In this document: positions 31,121 through 40,532 of the stretch, piece by piece
Layout: every line of letters starts with the position of its first letter
Position numbering within the stretch: position 1 is the first letter of the stretch
Assembly: GCA_002381945.1 (NCBI GenBank)
Contig: DFXY01000028.1
Span: forward strand, 1-47,485
Source of the DNA: Bacteriovoracaceae bacterium UBA4096
GTDB lineage: Bacteria > Bdellovibrionota > Bacteriovoracia > Bacteriovoracales > Bacteriovoracaceae
Direction: 5' to 3'
Length of the DNA: 47,485 nt
The notes under the pieces: generated by a model
Databases searched by the model: none
What the model was told of the DNA's origin: nothing
What the model saw: only the letters and a program-made list of their open reading frames with translations
Position numbers and translations under genes: made by a program

Positions 31121-33066
31121 AGTTTTTATTTTTACTCATATTGAGTTTCATCCTCATGCAGACCGAGCTTAGAGCTCAGGAATTAAAATGTGAAACGGCC
31201 GGAGAACTCATGTCCTCCAACGCCTCTCTTCAGGAGTTTCAGACCATATGCCAACATCTGGTTAACAGCGACCCTGCTTGTCTAAGAATCGTTCCTGAGA
31301 ACAGACTCAATTGTGATAAAGGTCAGGACAGTAATCGTCTTCTCTCTTCTGAAGACATCCTCAGTAAGGTTGGCCAGTGTCTAAAAGGCTTTCTATGGGA
31401 TTCACTGGCAGACTTAGGCGGCATGATCGTGGACATCATCTCTACTTTAGTTGATGTGCAGGTTAAGAGTGTAAAAAGCATGGCCAAATTTCTAGTGGAT
31501 GATGATTTTCGAAATGATGCCCTAAAAAAACTTCAAAAAAGTGGTGGCGAAGGCAGTAAACTCGCGATGGACTTTCTAAGGATGGCGAGCGCCTACTTCT
31601 CTCAAGAGTTCACGCGAAATCTCTATGACAATGACTTCAATCTTATGGCCGCTTTAGGTAAAACTCTTTTTGAACCTTTAGTAAAAATGCTCACCAATGC
31701 CGTCGAAGGAATTGCTCATCACTACATTTCCGAATATCAGTGCCTCAATGGAGTGGCAAAATCCAATACCATCTGTAAGGCCGTGGGATCTCTCGTCATG
31801 CCCCCTACTGCCATCTTCGCTTTTTTAAAAGGTGGAAAGGCCGCACTGGTAGCTTTGGAGGCCACGAGTGCCGGAAAGGCCGCTGTTATGACCTCACGAG
31901 CAAACTTCTCCAAACTCAATCACTTGAAGGCCGCATCCAATCTCAGTGATGCAGAAAGATTAACCGAAGCCGCTAAACTCCTGGGAGATTCAAAACTAAG
32001 TAAACAACAAATGGATGCCATCATCGAGGCCCATAAAATCGGTATTGCCGATGGAAGAGGTTTTTATACCTATACCCAAGCTGACATTGCAAAAAAGGCC
32101 CGCATCCTAAGAGAAGCGGGTTTTGATCCAGCTCAAACTCGCCTACTGATGGAAAGAGGGATTACCGGAACTTTTGCCAATCCCAATACCACTAGCCTCG
32201 CCAATAGTGCCCGAGTGCAGGCCCAGTCATTGGGTCTCGCCATTGGAAAGGCCAGTGAAAGAGGTGCTGACATTACCAGTGATATGGCCAAATATAAGTC
32301 GGCCTATAAAGAAGCCGCTGAAAACTACACTCTATCTGCTGACATCGCCAAAAATCCTTTGATTCTCAAAATGGGTTGGGAATCCGCTGCTAGAGCAGGA
32401 GATGTTCCTGGAGCGATTGCGGCTTATAAAAAAGGCATCGATACCTTCGGCATGAATACGGATAAAATGCTTCAGGGAGTTTCCCAGGACATCGCAGCTC
32501 TTCAAAAAAGAGTGCAGGCCTCACCTAAAGACCCGACACTAGCACTTGAACTTAAAACCATGAAAGAAGTTGAGACCAAACTTAAAGCGGAGTTACGACC
32601 TGCCATCCCGCTGGCCCCCAGGCCCGCGACTCCAGTAGTGACACCTGCAGCACCAAAAATCAAATCCGTTGATGAAGTAAATCCGCGTGAGGCCCGTGAT
32701 ATTGCCAATCGTATGAGACTTGACCGCAATCCAGAGGAGGCCAGTAAGTACTATCTTAAGGCCAGCACCAAGCAGGATTTCTCCGATACCAACTTCCTTA
32801 ATGCTTTTGATGAGAGTCTAAAGGGCAATGGTACGGTGGCCTCGCAAATCATTTCAACTTCCAAAAAAGATTCTCGAGAACTGAATAAATTTGTTAATGA
32901 GATGTTTGAAAGAGAGATGCATAACACTCGAGACCCGGTGAGGAAGGCCAATTTAAGAAGAATTCTTGAGGATATTGAGAATACGCCCTCACGTGAAAGA
33001 GGTCTGTATAATCCACAGGAAAGCATGCTCAAGACTATGTTGAGATGGACAAAGGATCAGGATTAG
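31117..33066 (+). CDS. Large exported helical protein of unknown function, AER/REAGF-type repeat region
   Basis: 649 residues. Signal peptide KFLFLLILSFILMQTELRA, a short cysteine-containing N-terminal domain (about 25-90), a long alpha-helical region with hydrophobic helices (about 90-260, for example KMLTNAVEGIAHHYISEYQ), then a conserved-looking block: LSDAERLTEAAKLLGDSKL (about 275-295), SKQQMDAIIEAHKIG, then YTQADIAKKARILREAGFDP and LLMERGITG. A TPR-like helix region follows (about 370-450), then a Pro/Ala linker (PAIPLAPRPATPVVTPAAP, about 490-510) and a helical C-terminus. This organisation recalls large predator-associated secreted proteins, but no function can be assigned. Its last 32 bases overlap the histidine kinase gene on the other strand. 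Confidence 0.7.
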   Translation: MKFLFLLILSFILMQTELRAQELKCETAGELMSSNASLQEFQTICQHLVNSDPACLRIVPENRLNCDKGQDSNRLLSSEDILSKVGQCLKGFLWDSLADLGGMIVDIISTLVDVQVKSVKSMAKFLVDDDFRNDALKKLQKSGGEGSKLAMDFLRMASAYFSQEFTRNLYDNDFNLMAALGKTLFEPLVKMLTNAVEGIAHHYISEYQCLNGVAKSNTICKAVGSLVMPPTAIFAFLKGGKAALVALEATSAGKAAVMTSRANFSKLNHLKAASNLSDAERLTEAAKLLGDSKLSKQQMDAIIEAHKIGIADGRGFYTYTQADIAKKARILREAGFDPAQTRLLMERGITGTFANPNTTSLANSARVQAQSLGLAIGKASERGADITSDMAKYKSAYKEAAENYTLSADIAKNPLILKMGWESAARAGDVPGAIAAYKKGIDTFGMNTDKMLQGVSQDIAALQKRVQASPKDPTLALELKTMKEVETKLKAELRPAIPLAPRPATPVVTPAAPKIKSVDEVNPREARDIANRMRLDRNPEEASKYYLKASTKQDFSDTNFLNAFDESLKGNGTVASQIISTSKKDSRELNKFVNEMFEREMHNTRDPVRKANLRRILEDIENTPSRERGLYNPQESMLKTMLRWTKDQD

Positions 33067-35230
33067 TTTCTTCATACCGTTCAATCGGAAGTTCAATACG
33101 AAAAGTAGAGCCATGTCCAACTTTACTTGCGAGCTTAATGACTCCTCCATGGGCCTCTACTATTTTGCGGGATATATACAGTCCCAATCCTAGTCCACTA
33201 AACTTTTTGACTGAAACTGCACGTTCAAACTTTTGAAAAATCTTTTTTTGGTCCTCATCACAAATACCAATTCCCTGATCCTTAACCAAAATGATGACTG
33301 TATCACCTGATTGCCAAGCCTTTATTTCAATTGGTTTTCCTTCTCCATACTTAATGGCATTGGTTACCAAATTTTCTATCACAGACTCTAATCTTGAGGC
33401 ATCCCAGTAACCGGTTAGCCCCTCTTTAACATCTAAGTGAATGCCATTCACAACCTTAACGTTTAAATTCAAATGACGATCAATCACTTGTTTGATGAGG
33501 TCATTGAGAATTGTTTTTCTTTTGTGTAAAGTCAGTCTGCCGGCACTAATTCTTGAGACATCCAGCAATTCATCAATGAGCCGTGCCAAACGGTCTACCT
33601 CTTTTTTAGAATTCTTTGTTATCTCCAATAAATTTTTATTAATAGAAAAGCTATCAGTGCTAGTCACCTTATTGAGACTGCGCTCAAGCAATTGTAGTTG
33701 CATGGATATTGGAGTCAGGGGGGTCTTAAGTTCATGAGCGGCAATAGAGAGGAAATCATCCCTCATTGCCACAGATTGCTCAGCGGCTTCTCTGGCCAAA
33801 TGCTCCTGCTGGAGTAAATTTTTTTGATGCTGTTCAATTATCTTACGATCAGAAATATCTCTGACATACGCGTAAAAGAGCCATCCATGATTATCAGGGA
33901 TTGGAATGACAGTGAGTTCAATGGGGAATACAACCTCGCCTTTCCGCAGGCCTACCAATTCAATTCTAGTATTTAAGATTGGTCCTATCCCTGTTAAGAG
34001 AAATTTTTTCAAGCCTATACTATGAGCTTCACGATATTCGTGAGGAATAATGAGACTTGCCAGATCTTTGCCTAAAGCTTCGGCCTCACTCCATCCAAAA
34101 ATTTTTTCTGCCTGGGAGTTCCAACTGGTTATCACACCTTCAACGTTCATTCCGACGACACCATCAAGAGAATATCTTATAAGGCCATTAATTAAACTTG
34201 CCCGTTTAAGAGCAAATTCATTACGAGTACGCTCTTCATTAATCTTCTTAAATTCGGTAATATCTTCTGAGATACCCACAAGATAACGGGGACTTCCATC
34301 GGCATTGAACACAGGAATCTTTTTGGTTCTTAAAACTCTGCTCCCTTTATCTTTGGTTTGTATTGTTTCTTCAGGTATTTCAAATACCTTTTTACCCTTA
34401 AGCACTTCCTGATCTTTAGACGTGAAAAAGTCGGCTTCATTCTTCGGAAAGAAGTCGTAATCATTTTTCCCCAATAAGTCTTCTTTCTTAAAACCTAATA
34501 ACTCTTCTCCTGCTTTATTGAACTTCAAGAACTTAAGATCCTGGGCATCCTTAACAAAAATCATATTAGGAACATTGTCCAGTATCGCCTCTACAAAATC
34601 GTAGGCCTTTCGCATTTCTTCATTGGCGTGCTTCATCTTTGTGAGATCTCGTGCAGCCGCAAAGATAATTCCTTCATCTTTCATAACAGAGCTCGTCCAT
34701 CCTAACACTTTATAAGTCCCATCTTTACTTAAATAACGATTTTCAAAATCTACAGATCCTATGCCCATGATCAATTTTTCGAATTCTTCTTTGGTTCTTT
34801 CGTAATCATCAGGATGAACAAATTCTAAAAATGGGCGTTCTAACAAATCTTTCGATGAATAGCCCAGTATCCTTTCAAAAGCTGAGTTAACTTGCTTAAA
34901 ATGGCCATCAAATGTGGCCATGCATATCATATCGCTTGATAGATTGAACAACTTTTCATAATCACTTCTTCGCTCTAACTCTAGTTTGTGTTTTGTTTCA
35001 ACTCTATTTAATTCAACGTAGCTATTTCGAAGGATGTAACCAAGAATGAAGATAGTGGTAAGTTGAACAAGAACAACAATAGGAATTGATTTTATAATAC
35101 TGTTTCTACTTAAACTAAAAATGACAGAGATAAGAACAAGTAAAAAAACAAAAGGCAGCATTTTACCTATAAAATTCCTTCCAAGAGTTTTAGTAGGGTC
35201 TTTATTTCTTTCACGATGAATAGAATTCAT
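33035..35230 (-). CDS. Membrane histidine kinase with three PAS domains
   Basis: 731 residues: two membrane helices near the N-terminus (about residues 25-70), three PAS/PAC sensor domains (roughly 90-200, 205-335, 340-470), the HisKA dimerisation helix with the phospho-accepting His in IAAHELKTPLTP (about 505) and a C-terminal HATPase domain with N-box NLVTNAIKYG, DQGIGI and GLGLGLYISRKI. Conserved PAS pieces include NSAFERILGYS and NKAGEELLGFK. It signals to the response regulator just upstream in the operon (ATGA overlap). Signal unknown. Confidence 0.92.
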   Translation of the reverse strand: MNSIHRERNKDPTKTLGRNFIGKMLPFVFLLVLISVIFSLSRNSIIKSIPIVVLVQLTTIFILGYILRNSYVELNRVETKHKLELERRSDYEKLFNLSSDMICMATFDGHFKQVNSAFERILGYSSKDLLERPFLEFVHPDDYERTKEEFEKLIMGIGSVDFENRYLSKDGTYKVLGWTSSVMKDEGIIFAAARDLTKMKHANEEMRKAYDFVEAILDNVPNMIFVKDAQDLKFLKFNKAGEELLGFKKEDLLGKNDYDFFPKNEADFFTSKDQEVLKGKKVFEIPEETIQTKDKGSRVLRTKKIPVFNADGSPRYLVGISEDITEFKKINEERTRNEFALKRASLINGLIRYSLDGVVGMNVEGVITSWNSQAEKIFGWSEAEALGKDLASLIIPHEYREAHSIGLKKFLLTGIGPILNTRIELVGLRKGEVVFPIELTVIPIPDNHGWLFYAYVRDISDRKIIEQHQKNLLQQEHLAREAAEQSVAMRDDFLSIAAHELKTPLTPISMQLQLLERSLNKVTSTDSFSINKNLLEITKNSKKEVDRLARLIDELLDVSRISAGRLTLHKRKTILNDLIKQVIDRHLNLNVKVVNGIHLDVKEGLTGYWDASRLESVIENLVTNAIKYGEGKPIEIKAWQSGDTVIILVKDQGIGICDEDQKKIFQKFERAVSVKKFSGLGLGLYISRKIVEAHGGVIKLASKVGHGSTFRIELPIERYEETNPDPLSIST

Positions 35231-35628
35231 CCACGTTTCCCGTTACACCATTGTTCACACCACTCATTGGCAATGCGTAGGAGTGCATCCAGATCAATTG
35301 GCTTTTTTAAGACACCTTTTGATGGTATGGACTCAGCTCGTTCACCATAGGCCGTCACAATAACCACCGGTATTGTGGCCAAAGTCATTTCTTTGGATAA
35401 AGCTTCAGCAAACTCCCAACCATTCATTACAGGCATCATTAAATCAAGAAGTATAAGACAAGGGGTTGGCATTTTTGGCAATAACTCGAGACCTTCTTTT
35501 CCATTATCGGCAGTAAAGACTTGATACCCTTCCATTTCAAGGGCCATTTTCAGGATCTCTTGTATTCCCTTCTCGTCCTCAACTATGAGTATTGAATTGC
35601 ACCTTTTACCGTTAACCTCACTATTCAT
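35227..35628 (-). CDS. Stand-alone response regulator receiver
   Basis: 133 residues forming only a receiver domain: acid pair in LIVEDEK (Glu17/Asp18), acceptor Asp in LILLDLMMPVMNG (Asp62), Thr/Ser in VIVTAYGERAES, and the Lys-Pro in VLKKPIDLD. No output domain, so it probably acts as a phosphorelay or a protein-binding switch. Its TGA overlaps the kinase ATG, giving a single operon read RR then kinase. Confidence 0.92.
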   Translation of the reverse strand: MNSEVNGKRCNSILIVEDEKGIQEILKMALEMEGYQVFTADNGKEGLELLPKMPTPCLILLDLMMPVMNGWEFAEALSKEMTLATIPVVIVTAYGERAESIPSKGVLKKPIDLDALLRIANEWCEQWCNGKRG

Positions 35629-35735
35629 TGCTCACGCCTTTGACTTGAACTTAATTTATTCTAAGTTAAAGCTAATACAGAACGGTAGATATCATTCCTT
35701 ACAGGGAGTTTTTTAAGGTTAAAACAAGGTTAGTG

Positions 35736-35861
35736 ATGACTCGCGGGATGCCTCATCTCCATGAATTTTTTACCTGTGAAACGAAAAAGCAAAGCGATTC
35801 TTTTACTTTCATGCGAGAAGTCATTAGCTCAATTAACCGGATTCACAGGAGTCCTAGATGA
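35736..35861 (+). CDS. Putative 41-residue small ORF upstream of an exported protein gene
   Basis: ATG at 35736 preceded by AAGG six bases away; product starts MTRGMPHLHEFFTCETKKQ and ends SINRIHRSPR. Its stop overlaps the next gene's ATG (ATGA), a pattern of coupled genes here. It could be a leader peptide or a real protein; nothing identifies it. The spread 35629-35735 shows no other feature I can support. Confidence 0.3.
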   Translation: MTRGMPHLHEFFTCETKKQSDSFTFMREVISSINRIHRSPR

Positions 35862-36175
35862 AAAATATAATCTGTCTTATTTTCGCACTTAATTCCTATG
35901 CCGCTTTCTCCCAGAGTTCCCCACAGTGCATGGAAAAAGCCGAGAAGGTCATTATAAAGAAAGGTCAACATCGAGGAGAAACAGCAACCCTAAGATGGAC
36001 CACTCCTATTGGCGAGAATGAAAGATACGTGGGCTATAATGTTTATGTAACGGTGAATGCACGAAATATGTCTTTCGACCAAGTCTGTCGCATTATTATG
36101 AAAAAGTCGAATTGCTCATACGATAACACTTATGGATGTGCTTCGAGTGTTGAAGAATTAGACTCAGAAGAATAA
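35858..36175 (+). CDS. Small exported Cys-containing protein, unknown
   Basis: 105 residues with signal peptide NIICLIFALNSYAAFS. The mature part has five cysteines (PQCMEK, DQVCRII, NCSYD, YGCASS), fitting a disulphide-stabilised small exported protein. The AGGAG five to six bases before the ATG is a good ribosome site. The acidic end EELDSEE is unusual. No family recognised. Confidence 0.65.
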   Translation: MKNIICLIFALNSYAAFSQSSPQCMEKAEKVIIKKGQHRGETATLRWTTPIGENERYVGYNVYVTVNARNMSFDQVCRIIMKKSNCSYDNTYGCASSVEELDSEE

Positions 36176-36287
36176 ATCAAGCAAATGGGATGCAGCTCTT
36201 CGTTACATAAAAGGCCATTACCATGACCTCAACTACTTCCCCCTCACTTTGAAAAAAATTCACTCTTAAACAATAAAAATTAAAATG

Positions 36288-36296
36288 TGCTATATG
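36288..36296 (+). promoter_or_regulatory. Extended -10 promoter element
   Basis: TGCTATATG: a TG two bases ahead of a TATAAT-like hexamer (extended -10), 35 bases before the ATG of the next gene. No good -35 is required or seen. Confidence 0.35.
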
Positions 36297-36330
36297 AGTC
36301 AAAAATACTCATTTATCCAAGGGAAATTAC

Positions 36331-36693
36331 ATGAAAACACTTTTGGCCCTATCTTTTTTAATCATCTCAAGTCTTTCAAGTGCTGCAACAATTAGCAACA
36401 TTGTAGGAAGTTACAAAATCAGCAACCCTGATTTCCCGGTCCTGACAATTGTGACAATCACTGCCAATGGGAAAGTAAAACTTACAGAACAATCTCCCTA
36501 TGGAAAACTTGAATGTTCAGGTAAAGCAAAATTAAAATCCGATATTCTCACCTCTGAAGTCAAGTGTGAGGACGGACAAGAATTTACACAAAGAATCAAC
36601 CTCAAGAGCGTAAAGAGTTTTGGTAAATTCACAGCTCCTGTTTATAGCTCACTATATGGCCAGGAAGTTGAAATGAATTTTGAGAAAATCTAA
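36331..36693 (+). CDS. Small exported protein, unknown
   Basis: 120 residues with signal peptide KTLLALSFLIISSLSSA (cleavage SSA-A). The mature part alternates beta-like strands and Lys/Glu: SYKISNPDFPVLTIVTI, GKVKLTEQ, and two cysteines (LECSGK, SEVKCEDG) about 20 residues apart, likely a disulphide. The C-terminus YGQEVEMNFEKI is strand-like. It may be a small lipocalin-like or OB-like exported protein; no family is recognised. Ribosome site AAGGGA precedes the ATG. Confidence 0.65.
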   Translation: MKTLLALSFLIISSLSSAATISNIVGSYKISNPDFPVLTIVTITANGKVKLTEQSPYGKLECSGKAKLKSDILTSEVKCEDGQEFTQRINLKSVKSFGKFTAPVYSSLYGQEVEMNFEKI

Positions 36694-36720
36694 CGGATCT
36701 ATTAAACCAGATCATAAGAC

Positions 36721-36749
36721 TTAAGCCATGGATCAAAACCATGGCTTAA
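36721..36749. terminator. Convergent hairpin between exported protein and glucosaminidase genes
   Basis: TTAAGCCATGG (36721-36731) / CCATGGCTTAA (36739-36749), perfect 11-bp stem, 7-base loop. No T-tract, so a factor-independent terminator is likely but not certain. It lies between two convergent genes. Confidence 0.5.
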
Positions 36750-36774
36750 TATGAGAACTTATATCTTACAAGGA

Positions 36775-37578
36775 TCAATTCACAGGCCCAGGAAATTCGC
36801 ACGACTCAGAAATCTGAAGGGCACTGGTAATGATATCATCCAGTCTATGATTTTGAATGGAGTGTCTTACTTCATCAGTATAATCCTTACCCCGGGTCGA
36901 ATATTTCAACAAATAAGGTGCCAGTTCAACTCCGGTAAAGTTCTGACGTTTTTTAAGGATCTCCGCACGCTTATTTCGAAAATCTTTGTAGGCATTATTC
37001 TTATTAATCGAAAGAATATAAGCATCCAAACTCTGTTTTTTATCCGTAAACTTGGCAATTTTCCTGGAAGGTGTATCGCAAACCGAGAGACCACCCAAAG
37101 CATGGAGTCCAAATAGGTTGTTACAATTTTTAGCAGCGTTAGATCCTCCCCAACCAGACTCAATGGCCGATTGAACAAGAATCAGATCAATTGGGATAAT
37201 ATTTACTTTTAATTTTAAGTCTTCATTGGTTTTGGCATCATAACGGGCCTTAAGGGCCTCAAGTTTTTTTAGGTCAGCTTCAGTAGGCGCTTTTTTGTTC
37301 AAAATTTCCAGCATGTCTCTTCGCTCTTTCTCAACAGAAGAGAGCGAATTTACGATATCGGGCAAAATACTTTGGAAGAAGGCGACCTTTTTGTCATATG
37401 AGCCTTTCGGAGATTGAATACCTTTGATGGCCTCATTCAATTCCTCAATCATTTTTAAGTTATCTTTGCTGAGCGGAAAAGACTCACCAAAACTTTCGTA
37501 GGCATAACAATCCTCTTCCTGGGCATAAACTGCAGAAGCTGCCATGAGAAAAATGATGATGAGAATTTTATGAAACAT
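36775..37578 (-). CDS. Bax-like/GH73-type N-acetylglucosaminidase, exported
   Basis: 267 residues with signal peptide FHKILIIIFLMAASAVYA. The middle to C-terminal part is a glucosaminidase domain of the Bax type: IPIDLILVQSAIESGWGGSN with the catalytic Glu, then NNLFGLHAL. A helical segment before it (about 40-130, SSVEKERRDMLEILN) resembles the Bax N-terminal region. Expected to cut peptidoglycan glycan strands in the periplasm or at the prey wall. No clear ribosome site; convergent with the small exported gene. Confidence 0.82.
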   Translation of the reverse strand: MFHKILIIIFLMAASAVYAQEEDCYAYESFGESFPLSKDNLKMIEELNEAIKGIQSPKGSYDKKVAFFQSILPDIVNSLSSVEKERRDMLEILNKKAPTEADLKKLEALKARYDAKTNEDLKLKVNIIPIDLILVQSAIESGWGGSNAAKNCNNLFGLHALGGLSVCDTPSRKIAKFTDKKQSLDAYILSINKNNAYKDFRNKRAEILKKRQNFTGVELAPYLLKYSTRGKDYTDEVRHSIQNHRLDDIITSALQISESCEFPGPVN

Positions 37579-37694
37579 TCAACCTACCCTTCTGAAATAA
37601 ACTTATCGGATGAAAGAGATATTTTTGAAGTGCCAATTTTTTGGGCCAATGAATGACTTGACCTTACCTTAGGGGAAAGGTTTATCATCCAAAG

Positions 37695-38381
37695 ATGAAA
37701 AAATTCGATAACAGTACCACCGACCAGTACGACCAGGAAATCCGTTTAAAAGTACCGGGATATGAACTCATGCAGGAGCTCATCTGTGCCATTCTAAAAA
37801 CAGAACTGGACCATCAACCTCATCTTCTGGTGGCCGGAAGTGGAACGGGGGAAGAAATAATCCGACTTTCACAGCTCGGTCCTCATTGGAAATTTGATGC
37901 TGTTGAACCTTCCTCAGACATGATTGAAGCCGCAAAAAAAAGAATCATGATAAGCAAAACAGCTAATGAGATCCGCTTCTTTGAATCCACAATGGAAAGC
38001 TGCAATCAGGCCATTATCTATGACGGGGCACTTTCTCTTCTGGTTTCACATTTCATTCCGGATGATGGAAGGAAAGAGAAATATTTCGCCGCCATTGCGG
38101 GCAGACTGACCCCGAATGCTCTTTTACTTACTGTGGATCTCATGGAAGCAGAGTCCCTTCATCAGAAAAACCATCAATGCCTCTATAATTGGGCCAAAGA
38201 AAGAGGTCTTCCTTTCAATCAATTAGAGCAACTCACTCCCCGAATGAATTCATTATTCTTTCCTGTGACAGAAAGTCGGTTTGAAGAAATTTTTCAAAAA
38301 GTAGGATTAAAGATTGAAGGTCGCTTTTTTCAAGGATTAAACTTTGTGGGATACCTTGCAAGAAAAGTGACAAACTTTTAG
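37695..38381 (+). CDS. Class I SAM-dependent methyltransferase
   Basis: 228 residues with SAM motif I VAGSGTGEEIIRLSQLG, an acidic strand-2 end FDAVEPSSDM and a motif in YDGALSLLVSHFI; a C-terminal motif is less clear. Substrate unknown. A Csd/ubiE-type small-molecule target is possible. No ribosome site stands out just before the ATG (only AAAGATG-like). It lies alone among exported-protein genes. Confidence 0.82.
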   Translation: MKKFDNSTTDQYDQEIRLKVPGYELMQELICAILKTELDHQPHLLVAGSGTGEEIIRLSQLGPHWKFDAVEPSSDMIEAAKKRIMISKTANEIRFFESTMESCNQAIIYDGALSLLVSHFIPDDGRKEKYFAAIAGRLTPNALLLTVDLMEAESLHQKNHQCLYNWAKERGLPFNQLEQLTPRMNSLFFPVTESRFEEIFQKVGLKIEGRFFQGLNFVGYLARKVTNF

Positions 38382-38491
38382 ACACCCTTTGTATAAAACA
38401 CTAACACTTTTACAGACCTAACCCTATATCAGTTTAAAAACACATCAATGCCCCCCTCCAAAGTTGGTACGGACCTTGCAAACTTCCTGGC

Positions 38492-39781
38492 ATGAAATAC
38501 TATCTATGCCTTCTTACCCTGACTTTCGGGGCCTATGCTCAAGCACAGTCAATGGACTGGGCCCAACTCTCTCCGCTTAAAGTGGAGGAGAGATCCGGTG
38601 ATTCATTACGCTTGATTGAGCCAACTTCGGTTGTTTTAGGGCGGGAGCTGGTATTAAAGATTCGTGAGGACAAACGTTTACCAGAAGAGATCCTTCAGGA
38701 ACTCATGAGTTTTGAACCTCAACTTTCCCGGGATCTGATTCTTTCATCTGGGGCCTATGTAAATACATTAAAAGAACCTCTGGATGAATTCTGTAGAGGG
38801 GAAGCGAACTATAACAACATTAAGTACACCCTCGTCGAACACGCTGCCATACCGCTGGAAGTACTTACTCCTATGCATGAATCATATAAACAGGAGTTAC
38901 GCTTAATTTCTCAGGATGATCGTGATCAAGAGTTCTTCTCTGAGGAGGCGCGCCTCTTTCAGGAAAGAAGAAATAATTGTGATGCTGCCCTTAAAATGGT
39001 CGCACTGGAAAACAAAGCTAAAAAACTCTCTCCAGGAAGATATGATCGCTTGATTGATCTAAACCATAAAGTAAGTTCCCCCGAAGGCTCTTTCCCACGC
39101 ATTCAGTACGCTATCAATGGCTTCACGCAATTTGTTTACGGCGAACTCTTTAGTATGGAGGATGAACGTCTTAGTCTCTTATTAAAGACCGTTCATGCTG
39201 CGCTCAATGATTGGAGAGATGAAAGAGTGAAAACAGACGCTCCTCTTAAAAATGGTTGGATTAAAACTGCCGAAGAAGCGAGCTTAAAGGCAGGCTTTAC
39301 TCCACGTGAAACCTTGCTCGCTTTATCCTACTCAAATAGAAATATGCCATCTTTGGATGTTCACTATGCTCACAACCCTAAAAAGTCCCTGATGCTGGAA
39401 GTTTACTTCTGGAAAATCAAAGCTCTTCGAGATGATGTATCCCGAAAGTTTTTACCGGAAGTTTTCCCAAACCGTATTTTCAAGAAAAACCCAGGTGTTT
39501 ATCATTACTTGACAGCGGCTTTTTTGGCCTGTGAAGTTAAGCTCAATGGCTATACTGGCTTCATGGCCCGCTCCCTGGCCATTGCCAGCAAGGCCGGTTA
39601 TAAAGGCCAGAAACTCTTCACTTACATCTTTGATCCAGACAATAAGAACCGTTCTATTAAAGGAATAATTGCAACCGCCAAGAAGCAGGCACTGGGCGAA
39701 GGTATTGAGGCCGGAAATTATGGCGGCAAGTATGGAACTTCTCTTTGCAAAAAACCATCTTTCTTTGGAGCTAAAATATGA
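38492..39781 (+). CDS. Exported protein, unknown, first gene of a three-gene operon
   Basis: 429 residues with signal peptide KYYLCLLTLTFGAYAQA. The rest is mostly helical with charged/aromatic patterns (for example LDVHYAHNPKKSLMLEVYFW, GVYHYLTAAFLACEVKLNG) and three cysteines. No domain is recognised. No ribosome site is seen before the ATG; a 15-codon frame just ahead has none either. Stop overlaps the next ATG (ATGA). The YHYLTAAF segment resembles YYHFVGIM in the third gene of the operon, suggesting distant paralogy. Confidence 0.65.
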   Translation: MKYYLCLLTLTFGAYAQAQSMDWAQLSPLKVEERSGDSLRLIEPTSVVLGRELVLKIREDKRLPEEILQELMSFEPQLSRDLILSSGAYVNTLKEPLDEFCRGEANYNNIKYTLVEHAAIPLEVLTPMHESYKQELRLISQDDRDQEFFSEEARLFQERRNNCDAALKMVALENKAKKLSPGRYDRLIDLNHKVSSPEGSFPRIQYAINGFTQFVYGELFSMEDERLSLLLKTVHAALNDWRDERVKTDAPLKNGWIKTAEEASLKAGFTPRETLLALSYSNRNMPSLDVHYAHNPKKSLMLEVYFWKIKALRDDVSRKFLPEVFPNRIFKKNPGVYHYLTAAFLACEVKLNGYTGFMARSLAIASKAGYKGQKLFTYIFDPDNKNRSIKGIIATAKKQALGEGIEAGNYGGKYGTSLCKKPSFFGAKI

Positions 39782-40530
39782 AAACATCACTCCTAGCACT
39801 CGTACTTTTAATGGGCTCAACTCAAGCCTTTGCAAAAGTTAAAATCACCAACACTTCTCTGGAGAATCTTTACCAGGAAATTGGTAAGAAGAATTTCAAA
39901 ACCTCTTCTGAAATCACATTTGCTTCGAGCATGTCAGAGAAGCCATTTAGTTTAAATGAGTCAAACTCAAAAAAATTGGGTTTTGATGTCCCTCTTGCCA
40001 GAATTAATAATTCAACTCCACTTCAGTATATGGCCGTCATGAAGTTCCCTAAGCGTCTCTCTCAAGTTGATGATACTCGGTTCATCACCAGGGTGATTTC
40101 AGATGCCATGGATATCAGAATCCACGAATATAACAATGATGGATTCGCAGGAGTGGTGAATTTCCCACTCGGTCCTACTATGGGATTAGCTCCGAGCTCA
40201 CTTGAATGTGAGTTTGATTTTAAAACGGCAAGCGACTCTACTGATGTCATTAATTCAAAAATTAATTCACTGAATGGCAAAAAAGCCCATGGCACTTGGC
40301 TGATATCCGCTCAAAACTGCAACACCATGCTTGTTTATCAGACCCAATCTTCTTCTTTCATCTATACCGGAGAACAAGAAACGACACTTTTGGTGAAAGG
40401 AATCTTTTATGTAACCAACTCGTCTATTGCAAAACTTAATAAGATTCCGTTTATACCTGCTCCCGAAAAGCTATTTGCTTCTAAGATCAAGGATCAGATG
40501 ATTAATTTTTACAATTCAATGCTTAAATAA
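39778..40530 (+). CDS. Exported protein, unknown, second gene of operon
   Basis: 250 residues with signal peptide KTSLLALVLLMGSTQAFA. The mature part has beta-like strands, a stretch LPLARINNSTPLQYMAVMKF-type pattern, two cysteines (LECEFD, QNCNTM) and an ending IKDQMINFYNSMLK. No family recognised. Begins within the ATGA overlap of the first gene and ends two bases before the third. Confidence 0.65.
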   Translation: MKTSLLALVLLMGSTQAFAKVKITNTSLENLYQEIGKKNFKTSSEITFASSMSEKPFSLNESNSKKLGFDVPLARINNSTPLQYMAVMKFPKRLSQVDDTRFITRVISDAMDIRIHEYNNDGFAGVVNFPLGPTMGLAPSSLECEFDFKTASDSTDVINSKINSLNGKKAHGTWLISAQNCNTMLVYQTQSSSFIYTGEQETTLLVKGIFYVTNSSIAKLNKIPFIPAPEKLFASKIKDQMINFYNSMLK

Positions 40531-40532
40531 AC

